A stretch of DNA of 14,318 nucleotides from an uncultured Desulfobacterales bacterium. GTDB taxonomy: Bacteria > Desulfobacterota > Desulfobacteria > Desulfobacterales > UBA11574. The translations under genes and the position numbers were made by a program. The stretch's first letter is position 1. Every line of letters starts with the position of its first letter. The stretch covers positions 1 to 14,318 of the forward strand of contig CALANC010000013.1 in NCBI GenBank assembly GCA_937925895.1, in the 5' to 3' direction. Below the pieces are notes generated by a model. It ran no database searches. It was not told the DNA's origin and was given only the letters and a program-made list of their open reading frames with translations. Positions 8,801 through 14,318 of this stretch are shown here, piece by piece.

Positions 8801-10695
8801 TTTTTCGGTTTGAAGAGGAGATGATACTACTCCAAAGGCGAGCAAAACATATGAAGCCGGAAAATATCAGCCGCTGGAAGGCGTTTGCAGCAGCGTTTTT
8901 TCTGGGGGTGAGCAATCTGCGGCGGCGACGCTTGCGCACCATACTCACCTGTACCACCCTAATTATTCTGACATTTACCATTATGAGTTTTACCTCGGTA
9001 AAGAGTTTGAGGCGACACACCCGGATTTTGTATCAGCAGACAACGCCTTATAATGGTTTTCTTTTAAAGAATGTTAATTGGCAGGATCTTCCGACCGAGG
9101 CCTTGAGTGTTTTATCTAACGCCTTTGAAAAAGAAGATTTGGTGGCTCCACGCGTTTGGCTGGAAACCGACGACAAGACCCGAGCAACTCGTATACCCGT
9201 TCGATACAAAGACCACATATATGAAGGCAAGGGATTGGTGGGTCTTTCTGTCAATGAAGTCAATGTCAGCGGAATTGATCAGATTCTAGTGAAAGGGAGA
9301 TGGTTTCGAAAAGGAGAACGCCATGTCGTTCTCTTGCCCGAACGGATGGCAGAGAGCCTGGGAATTGATCCGAATCGACCTCAGAAACCGTTTGTCAATT
9401 TATGGGGAACCCCCTTTGAAGTGGTGGGAACGTTCTCCGGAGCAGGCCTTCAAGAGCAATTAGATCTAGATGGCGAACCACTTACACCGGCAATTTTTCC
9501 GGGCGAGGCCTCTATGGAGATGACAGAAGTGGAAATGGAAGCCATGGAATCCGGTGAGGACATCAAAGCCTTTCAAAGCCGGTACAGCCATGTTCCAGGA
9601 GAACTAACGGTTATTGTACCGTTTTCAACCCTTTTGGCTTCAGGAGGCCATCTGAAAAGTGTTGCCGTTCTTCCCATATCGATGGAAGCAATCCGGACCG
9701 CCGCCTATTCAATTGTTGATAGATTCGGTCTCTCTCTCTTTAGCGGTGAACCCGGCGGAACGTTCCTTTACAATGCCAGTGATTCCATTCGATACAGCGG
9801 TGTTCCCAATATTCTTATTCCTTTAATTATTTCGATATTTATCGTCTTAAACACAATGATCGGAAGCGTTTACGAAAGGAAACGAGAAATCGGCATCTAT
9901 ACGTCGGTGGGTTTGGCGCCTTACCACGTATCTTTTCTCTTCATTGCCGAAGCCATGGCTTTTGCTGTGATGAGTGTTGTTCTCGGATATCTACTCGCCC
10001 AGACAACAGCCAGCGTTTTTGGAGGCTCTTCCTATTGGTCGGGTATCACGGTCAATTATTCTTCCTTGGCTGGAGTGGGAGCCATGCTGCTGGTGATTTT
10101 AGTTGTTCTCATCTCAGTGATATATCCTTCCAGGGTTGCGGCACAAATTGCAGTACCCGATGTAAATCGATCCTGGACGCTTCCCGAGTCAAAGGGAAAT
10201 ACGCTTGAGCTTACCTTGCCATTCTTGATGAAATATAAAGAACATCAGGGTATTGGAGGTTTCCTTTTCTCATATTTCGATGGACATACGGAAGTTTCTC
10301 ATGGGATTTTTTCGACAGGGAATATCGATTTTTTCTTTGCTTGTCCCACCTGCCACACATCCGACGGAGACGATGAAAATAGTTGCTGCATTTTGTCATG
10401 CCTCAACTTGAACATGGATGTGTGGCTGGCTCCTTTTGACTTTGGTATTAGGCAGTATGTTAAAATACTTTTCTGCCCTTCAAAAGAAGACGACAGGTTT
10501 TTGGAGGTACAGGTATCTATAGACAGAATAACCGGCGAGGCAAATGCCTGGAGACGGATCAACAAGGCCTTTCTTAATGATATGAGAAAACAGCTGTTGG
10601 TATGGCGATCATTGGATGAATCCGAGCAACAACACTATGAAAAACTCATTTTTTCACAAACAGCAGAGAAGGGGGTAAACCCGTTACCAGAATAA
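5854..10695 (+). CDS. Giant fusion: M28-peptidase-like domain plus MacB/FtsX-type permease
   Basis: Single open frame of 1,613 residues. Order: basic start and hydrophobic segment (about 3-27; signal peptide or anchor); M28/PA-like region (about 35-605) with DRSTGTPGNHAAAEFI and a PA-like insert; lysine/glutamine-rich helical insertion (about 320-465) inside that fold; beta-rich, carboxypeptidase-regulatory-like segment (about 610-850); three membrane helices (903-921, 935-950, 963-984); arginine-rich linker; FtsX core helix (1029-1047), periplasmic domain (about 1050-1315) and helices at 1318-1338, 1360-1385 and 1405-1425, with ERKREIGIYTSVG at 1341-1353; cytoplasmic tail to 1613. The topology is self-consistent with the M28 part periplasmic. 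Usual M28 metal ligands appear replaced (F258, E274, H305/A306, G577), so peptidase activity is doubtful. The tail carries C1497, C1500, C1511, C1512 and C1516. The start lies four bases after the ATPase stop. Likely the second permease half of the ABC complex; substrate unknown. Confidence 0.88.
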   Translation: MLKRMRKYWLVALVWGWILLMGFPDMAQTMASSENYFMDIIRTMAATGDRSTGTPGNHAAAEFIKDQLGQLGFDTVGTFPFSVPVRSHGGSRLFLPEQKRNIPIQPIMGNAIDPETISPQGLVGPLIYVGSGKLNQLNGKTIAGAILLMEIDSGKNWLNAANFGAKALIYVDRGPTSKDFFHEKSELTPIRFPRFWIPYHTARDIFGSFETAPDGLVATEVKLVSDSVWKVVSAENIYGLIPGIDEKLREELIMVEAFYDSTALVHGRSPGADEACSIATLLKLAKELKENPPKRSVLLVATSGHAQTLAGLRELVWSINTRSKDIRQKKKSLAATIKKNKKLIKILTEAKSEGSNLAKSHQLLKDVFIEQIKTEVDKISRQLIRLRLNQKESNNQEIIHKMAAQRLFLRRLSWRNNFENLSDEELITIQKLIPLAIKESTVILTDATRQLTQLKSAQKFRSMVKEMDLTAVISLHLSSHGTGFGAFNRGWLYPLKPTINRVAIYNLIGEVLRHGAEKVAGVQRIESLFRDTLRPSRQHTWESYFLDRPYLGGEVSALAGLLGFSLVTVDDGRSMWGTPYDVPDTLDAAYAKKQSTFVTGLIQYLAKAPVLHTGNFPRNGFATVSGRAKFLRHGELFPDQQAPGSMILAYQGPGIYYAMVDSRGKFELKGVADKKHVLDKVIIEGYRFDPDTGSVLWAIDKKQTGKDAYRLKMRRRSMETDLVMFACKQSTVFDLLEPRNFQYMTKIQLIDGRREATPLRYWWSRIDTRSSIIASFFLESGTHLKLTLSDTVLRKKMILTNATRNRPDGTGYLIDDWPTLHYTSFNVARDMWTLLEPRIKKLEDHGIFNEKIRALQQEGTFALQQAREALKSKTYDLFSKASAKSWALASRVYDQVEKTQKDVLFGVLFYIALFVPFAFCMERLVFSYANIHKRIIAFIIILLLLITLIYNVHPAFQLAYSPTVVILAFFIIGLSLIVTIIIFFRFEEEMILLQRRAKHMKPENISRWKAFAAAFFLGVSNLRRRRLRTILTCTTLIILTFTIMSFTSVKSLRRHTRILYQQTTPYNGFLLKNVNWQDLPTEALSVLSNAFEKEDLVAPRVWLETDDKTRATRIPVRYKDHIYEGKGLVGLSVNEVNVSGIDQILVKGRWFRKGERHVVLLPERMAESLGIDPNRPQKPFVNLWGTPFEVVGTFSGAGLQEQLDLDGEPLTPAIFPGEASMEMTEVEMEAMESGEDIKAFQSRYSHVPGELTVIVPFSTLLASGGHLKSVAVLPISMEAIRTAAYSIVDRFGLSLFSGEPGGTFLYNASDSIRYSGVPNILIPLIISIFIVLNTMIGSVYERKREIGIYTSVGLAPYHVSFLFIAEAMAFAVMSVVLGYLLAQTTASVFGGSSYWSGITVNYSSLAGVGAMLLVILVVLISVIYPSRVAAQIAVPDVNRSWTLPESKGNTLELTLPFLMKYKEHQGIGGFLFSYFDGHTEVSHGIFSTGNIDFFFACPTCHTSDGDDENSCCILSCLNLNMDVWLAPFDFGIRQYVKILFCPSKEDDRFLEVQVSIDRITGEANAWRRINKAFLNDMRKQLLVWRSLDESEQQHYEKLIFSQTAEKGVNPLPE

Positions 10696-10701
10696 CAAAA
10701 T

Positions 10702-12744
10702 ATGGAACAGGAACTGATCCAACCAGATATGGAAAAAGATAAGCTAGAGAGGAATGATTTCAAAACGTCAAGCGCTTACATTCGATTGCGTGCCGTCATA
10801 CTGGGTCTGGTTTTGGCTTTAGGTATCTGTTTAATCACTCCTTTCAATAACACTTACCGCCAGGCCACCCCGCTTGGAGGGGGGCATTTCCCATTGGCCC
10901 CTTTTTATATTCTCTTATGGCTGACCATCATAACGGCCCTAATCAACAAAGTGCTCAAAAAGCGGGCCATACTTACCGGGAAGGAACTCCTGCTGGTTTG
11001 GATTCAAATGGTCGTCGTTTCCGGGATTGCCTATACGGGGCTCGTTCGCACCTTTTTTATTAATTTAACTGCTCCCTATCACTTTGCCTCAATAGAAAAC
11101 AGATGGGAAGATGTTCTTTATCCTCTCCTACCAGAAACCTGGTATCCCCAAAGTCAAGAAGCCATTAAAAGCATCTATGACGGCCTTTCTGGAGGGTACA
11201 ATATGGGATGGCTGGAGGTACTGCGACAAATTCCCTGGTTTGCCTGGATACAGCCGCTCCTTACCTGGGTGTTTTTTATTCTCCTTTGTTATTTTGTTAT
11301 GATCTGCATGATTAATCTTTTTAGCAGACAGATCATACAAAACGAGAGAATGAATTTTCCCCTCTTACGGGTACCACAGATGCTGGAAAAAGCTTTTGAT
11401 GAAGATGATCTATTAGGGTTTTTTAAAAACCGTTTTCTTCTTGCCGGTCTTTTGGCTTGCATTTTTTTGCATTTGTTAAATGGCCTTCATTTCTATTTCC
11501 CGGCGGTTCCACAAATTCCCACCTTGATTCTTGCCGGGCCCTATTTTCCAAAACACGGAATTTTTTCCGGATTTCACAAGCTCAAAATATTCATCTATCC
11601 TGCCTTTATCGGTTTCGCATTTCTTACTTCTAAACAGATCTCCTTTTCTTTCTGGTTTTTTTTCATTTTTGGCGGCTTGCTGATTGGGTTATTGGGTATC
11701 CTTGGTTATAATATTCCTGCTGCGGCACTGGGCGTCTCTTTCGGCCCGACACTGGCCCGACCCGAAGAGACCCAGATGATTGGCGCCTATGGCGTTTTTT
11801 TTCTATTTCTTCTTTGGCTTGCCAGATACCATATTATCCATGTATTGCGGCATGCATTTGCTTTTAAAAAAGTAGCATCTTCCGGTGTAGAATGGTTTTC
11901 AACCACGGGATCTTTCTGGGGCTTAGTCATAGGAACTCTCGGAATCATTGCTTGGTGCCATTATTACGGCATGCCCCTGATTGTCTCTTTTCTATTAATA
12001 GGCGCTTGTTTTATGGTCATGTTGGTTGCCACGCGTGTCATTTGTCAGGGAGGAATTGCTTATTTTACCCTCACGGCCGCGCCCATTGATGGACTCATTT
12101 ATATTTTTGGCCCCGGTTTTTTTACTCATATCGGACTACTAATTGCCGGAGTCATCCAGAAAGTTCTTTTTGTGGATCTACGAGAGTCCCTTATGCCTTC
12201 TTTACTTCATGCCAATAAAATTACGCAGAATACGAAAAGAATGAAAATGGTATTTGGTGGTATCTTAATAACGTTGGCGGCAGGCCTTGTGGTTTCCTTT
12301 ATATCCATGCTGGCGCTTTGCTATAAATTCGGTATCCGGGGGCTACAGCTTGATTGGGCAACCCGCACGACAGTTACCGTTTATGAAAAAATCTTTACCC
12401 TGATCGAATCGCCGGCAGTATCCAGCCATTGGGTTTTGATTTTTTCATTAATGGGTGCACTTGTCATGCTTATTCTGGCGATATGTTATCAACGATTTTC
12501 TTGGTGGCCCCTTCATCCCATCGGTTATTTGACCGCCTATAGCTCGGCCATGCGGATTCTCTGGGTCAGTTTTTTTATTGGCTGGCTGTGCAATGCCCTT
12601 TGTATACGATACGGTGGGGTTGTTTTGTTCAAACGATTGCGCTATTTTTTTATTGGTTTGATTATCGGGGATTTCTTAATGGGAGGGAGTTGGGCTTTGG
12701 TCGGGCTATTTAGCGATGCCAGCTATGTAGTATTACCCAGCTAA
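10702..12744 (+). CDS. Polytopic membrane protein, DUF6785/DUF6784 family (OPT-like)
   Basis: Predicted inner-membrane protein of 680 residues with at least a dozen hydrophobic segments, the first at about 30-48, 63-83 and 95-120. Recognisable family features are 'TPFNN' followed by GGHFPLAPF (59-67), the ENRWED segment (132-137) in a long non-membrane loop, RQIIQNERMNFPLLRVP (209-225) and a C-terminal WWPLHPIGY (601-609) with 'LWVSFFIGWL' and 'RYGG'. I recognise these from the DUF6785 (N-terminal) and DUF6784 (C-terminal) families; no function is established to my knowledge, though some relatives are labelled peptide transporters. The start is the ATG six bases after the giant permease stop; a purine-rich GAAGGGGG lies too far upstream to be an ideal ribosome site, so coupling to the previous gene is likely. 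It is probably in the same transcript as the ABC genes and is followed by a 342-base gap. Confidence 0.8.
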   Translation: MEQELIQPDMEKDKLERNDFKTSSAYIRLRAVILGLVLALGICLITPFNNTYRQATPLGGGHFPLAPFYILLWLTIITALINKVLKKRAILTGKELLLVWIQMVVVSGIAYTGLVRTFFINLTAPYHFASIENRWEDVLYPLLPETWYPQSQEAIKSIYDGLSGGYNMGWLEVLRQIPWFAWIQPLLTWVFFILLCYFVMICMINLFSRQIIQNERMNFPLLRVPQMLEKAFDEDDLLGFFKNRFLLAGLLACIFLHLLNGLHFYFPAVPQIPTLILAGPYFPKHGIFSGFHKLKIFIYPAFIGFAFLTSKQISFSFWFFFIFGGLLIGLLGILGYNIPAAALGVSFGPTLARPEETQMIGAYGVFFLFLLWLARYHIIHVLRHAFAFKKVASSGVEWFSTTGSFWGLVIGTLGIIAWCHYYGMPLIVSFLLIGACFMVMLVATRVICQGGIAYFTLTAAPIDGLIYIFGPGFFTHIGLLIAGVIQKVLFVDLRESLMPSLLHANKITQNTKRMKMVFGGILITLAAGLVVSFISMLALCYKFGIRGLQLDWATRTTVTVYEKIFTLIESPAVSSHWVLIFSLMGALVMLILAICYQRFSWWPLHPIGYLTAYSSAMRILWVSFFIGWLCNALCIRYGGVVLFKRLRYFFIGLIIGDFLMGGSWALVGLFSDASYVVLPS

Positions 12745-12840
12745 CCTTAGTACTTTAGTTCGTAAGTTCGATGACGTATTTTTTATATAGTTCTACCGCC
12801 CGCTTCGCTTGAGACGCAAAGGGCGCAGAGTTAAATATTA

Positions 12841-12873
12841 TTTCTTTTGCCGTTGAGGGGACAGCAAAAGAAA
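12841..12873. repeat. Hairpin 1 (10-base-pair stem)
   Basis: TTTCTTTTGC (12841-12850) pairs perfectly with GCAAAAGAAA (12864-12873) around a 13-base loop containing GAGGGG. The stem is AT-rich except at its closing end. The 3' side is followed by A residues on the + strand, not a T tract, so it does not look like an intrinsic terminator for the upstream gene. Confidence 0.65.
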
Positions 12874-12947
12874 AAAACTCAAAACTTTTTAAAGGAATAT
12901 TGATTTGAAATAAAGGTAGTGATTTATTTTTCCCACGGGGATGAATG

Positions 12948-12982
12948 TTTTTGTTTTCCGCCCTCCCAGCGGAAAACAAAAA
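12948..12982. repeat. Hairpin 2 (perfect 14-base-pair stem)
   Basis: TTTTTGTTTTCCGC (12948-12961) pairs perfectly with GCGGAAAACAAAAA (12969-12982) around the loop CCTCCCA. On both strands the T-rich arm comes first and the A-rich arm last, which is the reverse of an intrinsic terminator. The pyrimidine loop, with the adjoining stem C, could pair with the GAGGG in the loop of the hairpin at 12841-12873. Confidence 0.75.
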
Positions 12983-13037
12983 AGAAACAAATTCTCTGCG
13001 ACCTCAGCGTCTCAGCGGTGATTTTAAATTGTTCAAT

Positions 13038-13043
13038 TATAAT
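13038..13043 (+). promoter_or_regulatory. Candidate -10 promoter box
   Basis: A perfect TATAAT lies 44 bases before the ATG at 13087. The hexamer 17 bases upstream (GCGGTG, at the edge of the inverted-repeat element) is a poor -35 match, so this is a candidate only. A small palindrome, ATACG-ATAG-CGTAT (13042-13055), overlaps the expected start point and could be an operator. Confidence 0.35.
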
Positions 13044-13072
13044 ACGATAGCGTATCTAACTAGCAGGAATAT

Positions 13073-13077
13073 AAAGG
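13073..13077 (+). promoter_or_regulatory. Ribosome binding site for the OPT-like gene
   Basis: AAAGG is followed by nine bases and then the ATG at 13087. It supports this start over the out-of-frame ATG codons at 13091 and 13094. Confidence 0.65.
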
Positions 13078-13086
13078 CCTATCTTA

Positions 13087-14318
13087 ATGTATGATGACAA
13101 GGAACTAAAAGAATATCGAGATCTGTTAAAAGTTCCGGATTCTTTTGAGGAAGGTTTTGACTGGAAGGCCATTGTGGGAGCGGTTTTTATCGGTTTCCTC
13201 ATGATGCCCGGAAGTATGTATCTCCAACTTGTCATCGGTACCGGAATAGGTCCTGCTGCGCGATGGGTTACCATTATCCTGTTTGCCGAGATAGCGAAAC
13301 GGTCGTATACTGAACTCAAACAGCAAGAAATTTTTTTGCTTTATTACATGGCCGGAGCGGCTATGGCTTCCCCCTTTCAGGGGCTTTTATGGAACCAGTA
13401 TCTGATTCAGTCTGATGCTGCCAAGATGCTGGGATTAACCGATTTTATCCCCACCTGGGTAGCCCCCCCTCCTGATTCAATGTCCCTGATTGAAAGGACT
13501 TTTTTTCACCGGGACTGGATGATTCCGATTCTTTTGCTGATCGGATCTCAGCTCATTCAACGGATAGATCATTTTGGATTAGGTTATGCGCTGTATCGAA
13601 TCACTTCTGATGTGGAGAAGCTTCCATTTCCCATGGCACCGGTTGGAGCTCTTGGTACCATGGCACTGGCCGAGTCTACAGAAGAGAAACAAAAAAGCTG
13701 GAACTGGCGCGTTTTTTCGATAGGCGGCGTAATTGGGCTTGTCTTTGGTGGCATCTATGTTCTTATGCCAACCGTGTCGGGTCTTCTTTTTACCGAACCG
13801 ATAAAGCTGATTCCGATTCCATGGGTCGAACTGACAAGACATACCGAAGGGGTGCTTCCCGCAGTCGCCACGGGAATTCAACTCGACATCGGCCTCATAT
13901 TTATAGGAATGGTTCTCCCTTTCTGGGCTGTGATGGGAGGACTTGTCGGGTTGTTAATTACAATAGTGGCAAACCCCATTCTGTACAAACAGGGAATTCT
14001 ACACCGGTGGCACCTGGGAATGGGAACAGTAGATACTATTTTTGCCAACAACTTCGACTTTTACATGAGCTTTGGAATCGGACTGGGTCTTTCCATTGCA
14101 GTTGTTGGTATCTGGTCTGTAATCCGTTCATTCAGGCAAAACGGTCTTGGCCAAAGGGGGAGTTTTAAAGATTTGTTTCAGCCACCGGCAGGCCGGGGGG
14201 ATTTTAATTTCTGGATCGCCATAGGGATTTATGTGTTTTCAACGCTGGCATATGTCGGTCTATGTGTCTGGCTTGTGCCCAACTTTCCTTGGATATTCTT
14301 TCTGGGTTACGGGTTTGT
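13087..14318 (+). CDS. OPT-like polytopic membrane protein ('peptide transporter' type), 3' end outside window
   Basis: Open reading frame of 410 codons that I translated by hand from the ATG at 13087 to the window edge with no stop. The protein begins MYDDKELKEYRDLL, then has repeated hydrophobic segments, for example WKAIVGAVFIGFLMMPGS (from residue 26) and a helix containing 'MIPILLLIGSQLIQ'. The segment LPFPMAPVGALG (179-190) resembles the FP-containing motif of the oligopeptide transporter superfamily and also the MNFPLLRVP stretch of the preceding 680-residue protein. Relatives I recall are about 650-700 residues long and labelled peptide or OPT transporters, so roughly 60% is present. 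It lies 342 bases downstream of the DUF6785/DUF6784 gene, with its own ribosome site and a possible own promoter. Substrate is unknown; being an integral membrane protein is certain, OPT relationship is likely. Confidence 0.75.
   Translation, partial: MYDDKELKEYRDLLKVPDSFEEGFDWKAIVGAVFIGFLMMPGSMYLQLVIGTGIGPAARWVTIILFAEIAKRSYTELKQQEIFLLYYMAGAAMASPFQGLLWNQYLIQSDAAKMLGLTDFIPTWVAPPPDSMSLIERTFFHRDWMIPILLLIGSQLIQRIDHFGLGYALYRITSDVEKLPFPMAPVGALGTMALAESTEEKQKSWNWRVFSIGGVIGLVFGGIYVLMPTVSGLLFTEPIKLIPIPWVELTRHTEGVLPAVATGIQLDIGLIFIGMVLPFWAVMGGLVGLLITIVANPILYKQGILHRWHLGMGTVDTIFANNFDFYMSFGIGLGLSIAVVGIWSVIRSFRQNGLGQRGSFKDLFQPPAGRGDFNFWIAIGIYVFSTLAYVGLCVWLVPNFPWIFFLGYGF

Larger units (their letters stand above)
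12810..13014. repeat. Inverted-repeat (MITE-like) element with 21-base imperfect ends
   Basis: The left end (12810-12830, reading TGAGACGC...CGCAGAG) and the reverse complement of the right end (12994-13014) agree at 18 of 21 positions. The differing bases are confined to the middle, where AAAGGG stands against TGAGGT. The right end reads CTCTGCG-ACCTCAGCG-TCTCAGCGG, a pattern I remember as abundant between genes in many environmental bacterial genomes. Between the ends lie two near-perfect hairpins and AT-rich sequence, with no transposase. The size and structure suggest a non-autonomous mobile element or a structured intergenic repeat. No flanking target-site duplication is obvious. Confidence 0.6.
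12745..13086. other. Intergenic region between the two polytopic membrane proteins
   Basis: The only long gap in the window (342 bases). It holds an inverted-repeat element (12810-13014) with two internal hairpins, then an AT-rich stretch with a TATAAT box (13038-13043) and a ribosome site for the next gene. No convincing gene is seen. An open frame of 74 codons on the minus strand (12755-12979) spans the hairpins, has low-complexity composition and resembles nothing I know. Confidence 0.8.

Noticed and set aside
12755..12979. Minus-strand open frame of 74 codons in the gap.
   Set aside because: It spans both hairpins, has repeat-like composition, no ribosome site that I can see and no recognisable family.
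12948..12982. Intrinsic terminator for the 680-residue membrane protein gene.
   Set aside because: The T-rich arm comes before the stem and A residues follow it on both strands, the reverse of a terminator; it also lies 204 bases past the stop.
13821..14168. Open frame of 115 codons on the + strand.
   Set aside because: Arg/Ser/His-rich shadow in another frame of the OPT-like gene, whose own frame is open to the window edge with sensible hydrophobic protein.
1..14318. tRNA, rRNA, CRISPR arrays, transposase or integrase genes.
   Set aside because: None seen on either strand; no regularly spaced repeats and no cloverleaf-like ends noticed by eye.

Overview
The window (14,318 bases, moderate G+C, clearly below 50% by eye) has all its recognisable genes on the + strand, tightly packed from about base 42 to 12,744, followed by one 342-base gap and a gene that runs off the right edge. 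The organism is an uncultured-looking, double-membrane bacterium: the window has a LolD/MacB-type ABC module with a large periplasmic part, and a gap repeat of the 'CTCTGCG...GCGGTGA' kind that I associate from memory with Desulfobacterota and related environmental lineages. That taxonomic hint is weak. The membrane-protein families also recall Planctomycetota, so I do not assign a phylum firmly.

Region 1 (42-4330) is a sugar-modification cluster. It has a radical SAM protein with a CX3CX2C motif and SPASM-like C-terminal cysteines, a MurG-like (GT-B, COG4671-like) glycosyltransferase, a NodB-type polysaccharide deacetylase, and a second glycosyltransferase that is a clear paralog of the first. 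The deacetylase and the second transferase overlap by one base (TGATG). Together they look like a pathway that glycosylates and N-deacetylates a small glycan or glycosylated product, after or beside a radical chemistry step.

Region 2 (4372-10,695) is a three-gene ABC system: a very short FtsX-type permease with almost no periplasmic domain, a LolD/MacB-type ATPase, and a 1,613-residue composite protein. The composite protein runs in this order: signal sequence, M28-peptidase-like domain with its metal ligands substituted and a helical insertion, beta-rich region, three extra membrane helices, a full MacB/FtsX permease, and a cytoplasmic C-terminal domain with a cysteine cluster. A count of membrane crossings is consistent with the M28-like domain being periplasmic and the cysteine cluster cytoplasmic. 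The short and giant permeases are the natural two halves of the transporter.

Region 3 (10,702-end) holds a 680-residue polytopic membrane protein of the DUF6785/DUF6784 type, and then an incomplete (410 residues seen) polytopic protein resembling OPT-family 'peptide transporters'. They are separated by a 205-base inverted-repeat element (12,810-13,014) that contains two strong hairpins. A consensus-like -10 box lies just outside the element and could start transcription of the OPT-like gene.

The most interesting candidate system is region 2 plus region 3: an ABC machine whose permease carries an apparently inactive peptidase fold, next to two putative OPT-like carriers, directly downstream of glycan-modifying enzymes. 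A joint function such as export or sensing of a modified peptide or glycoconjugate is inference only.
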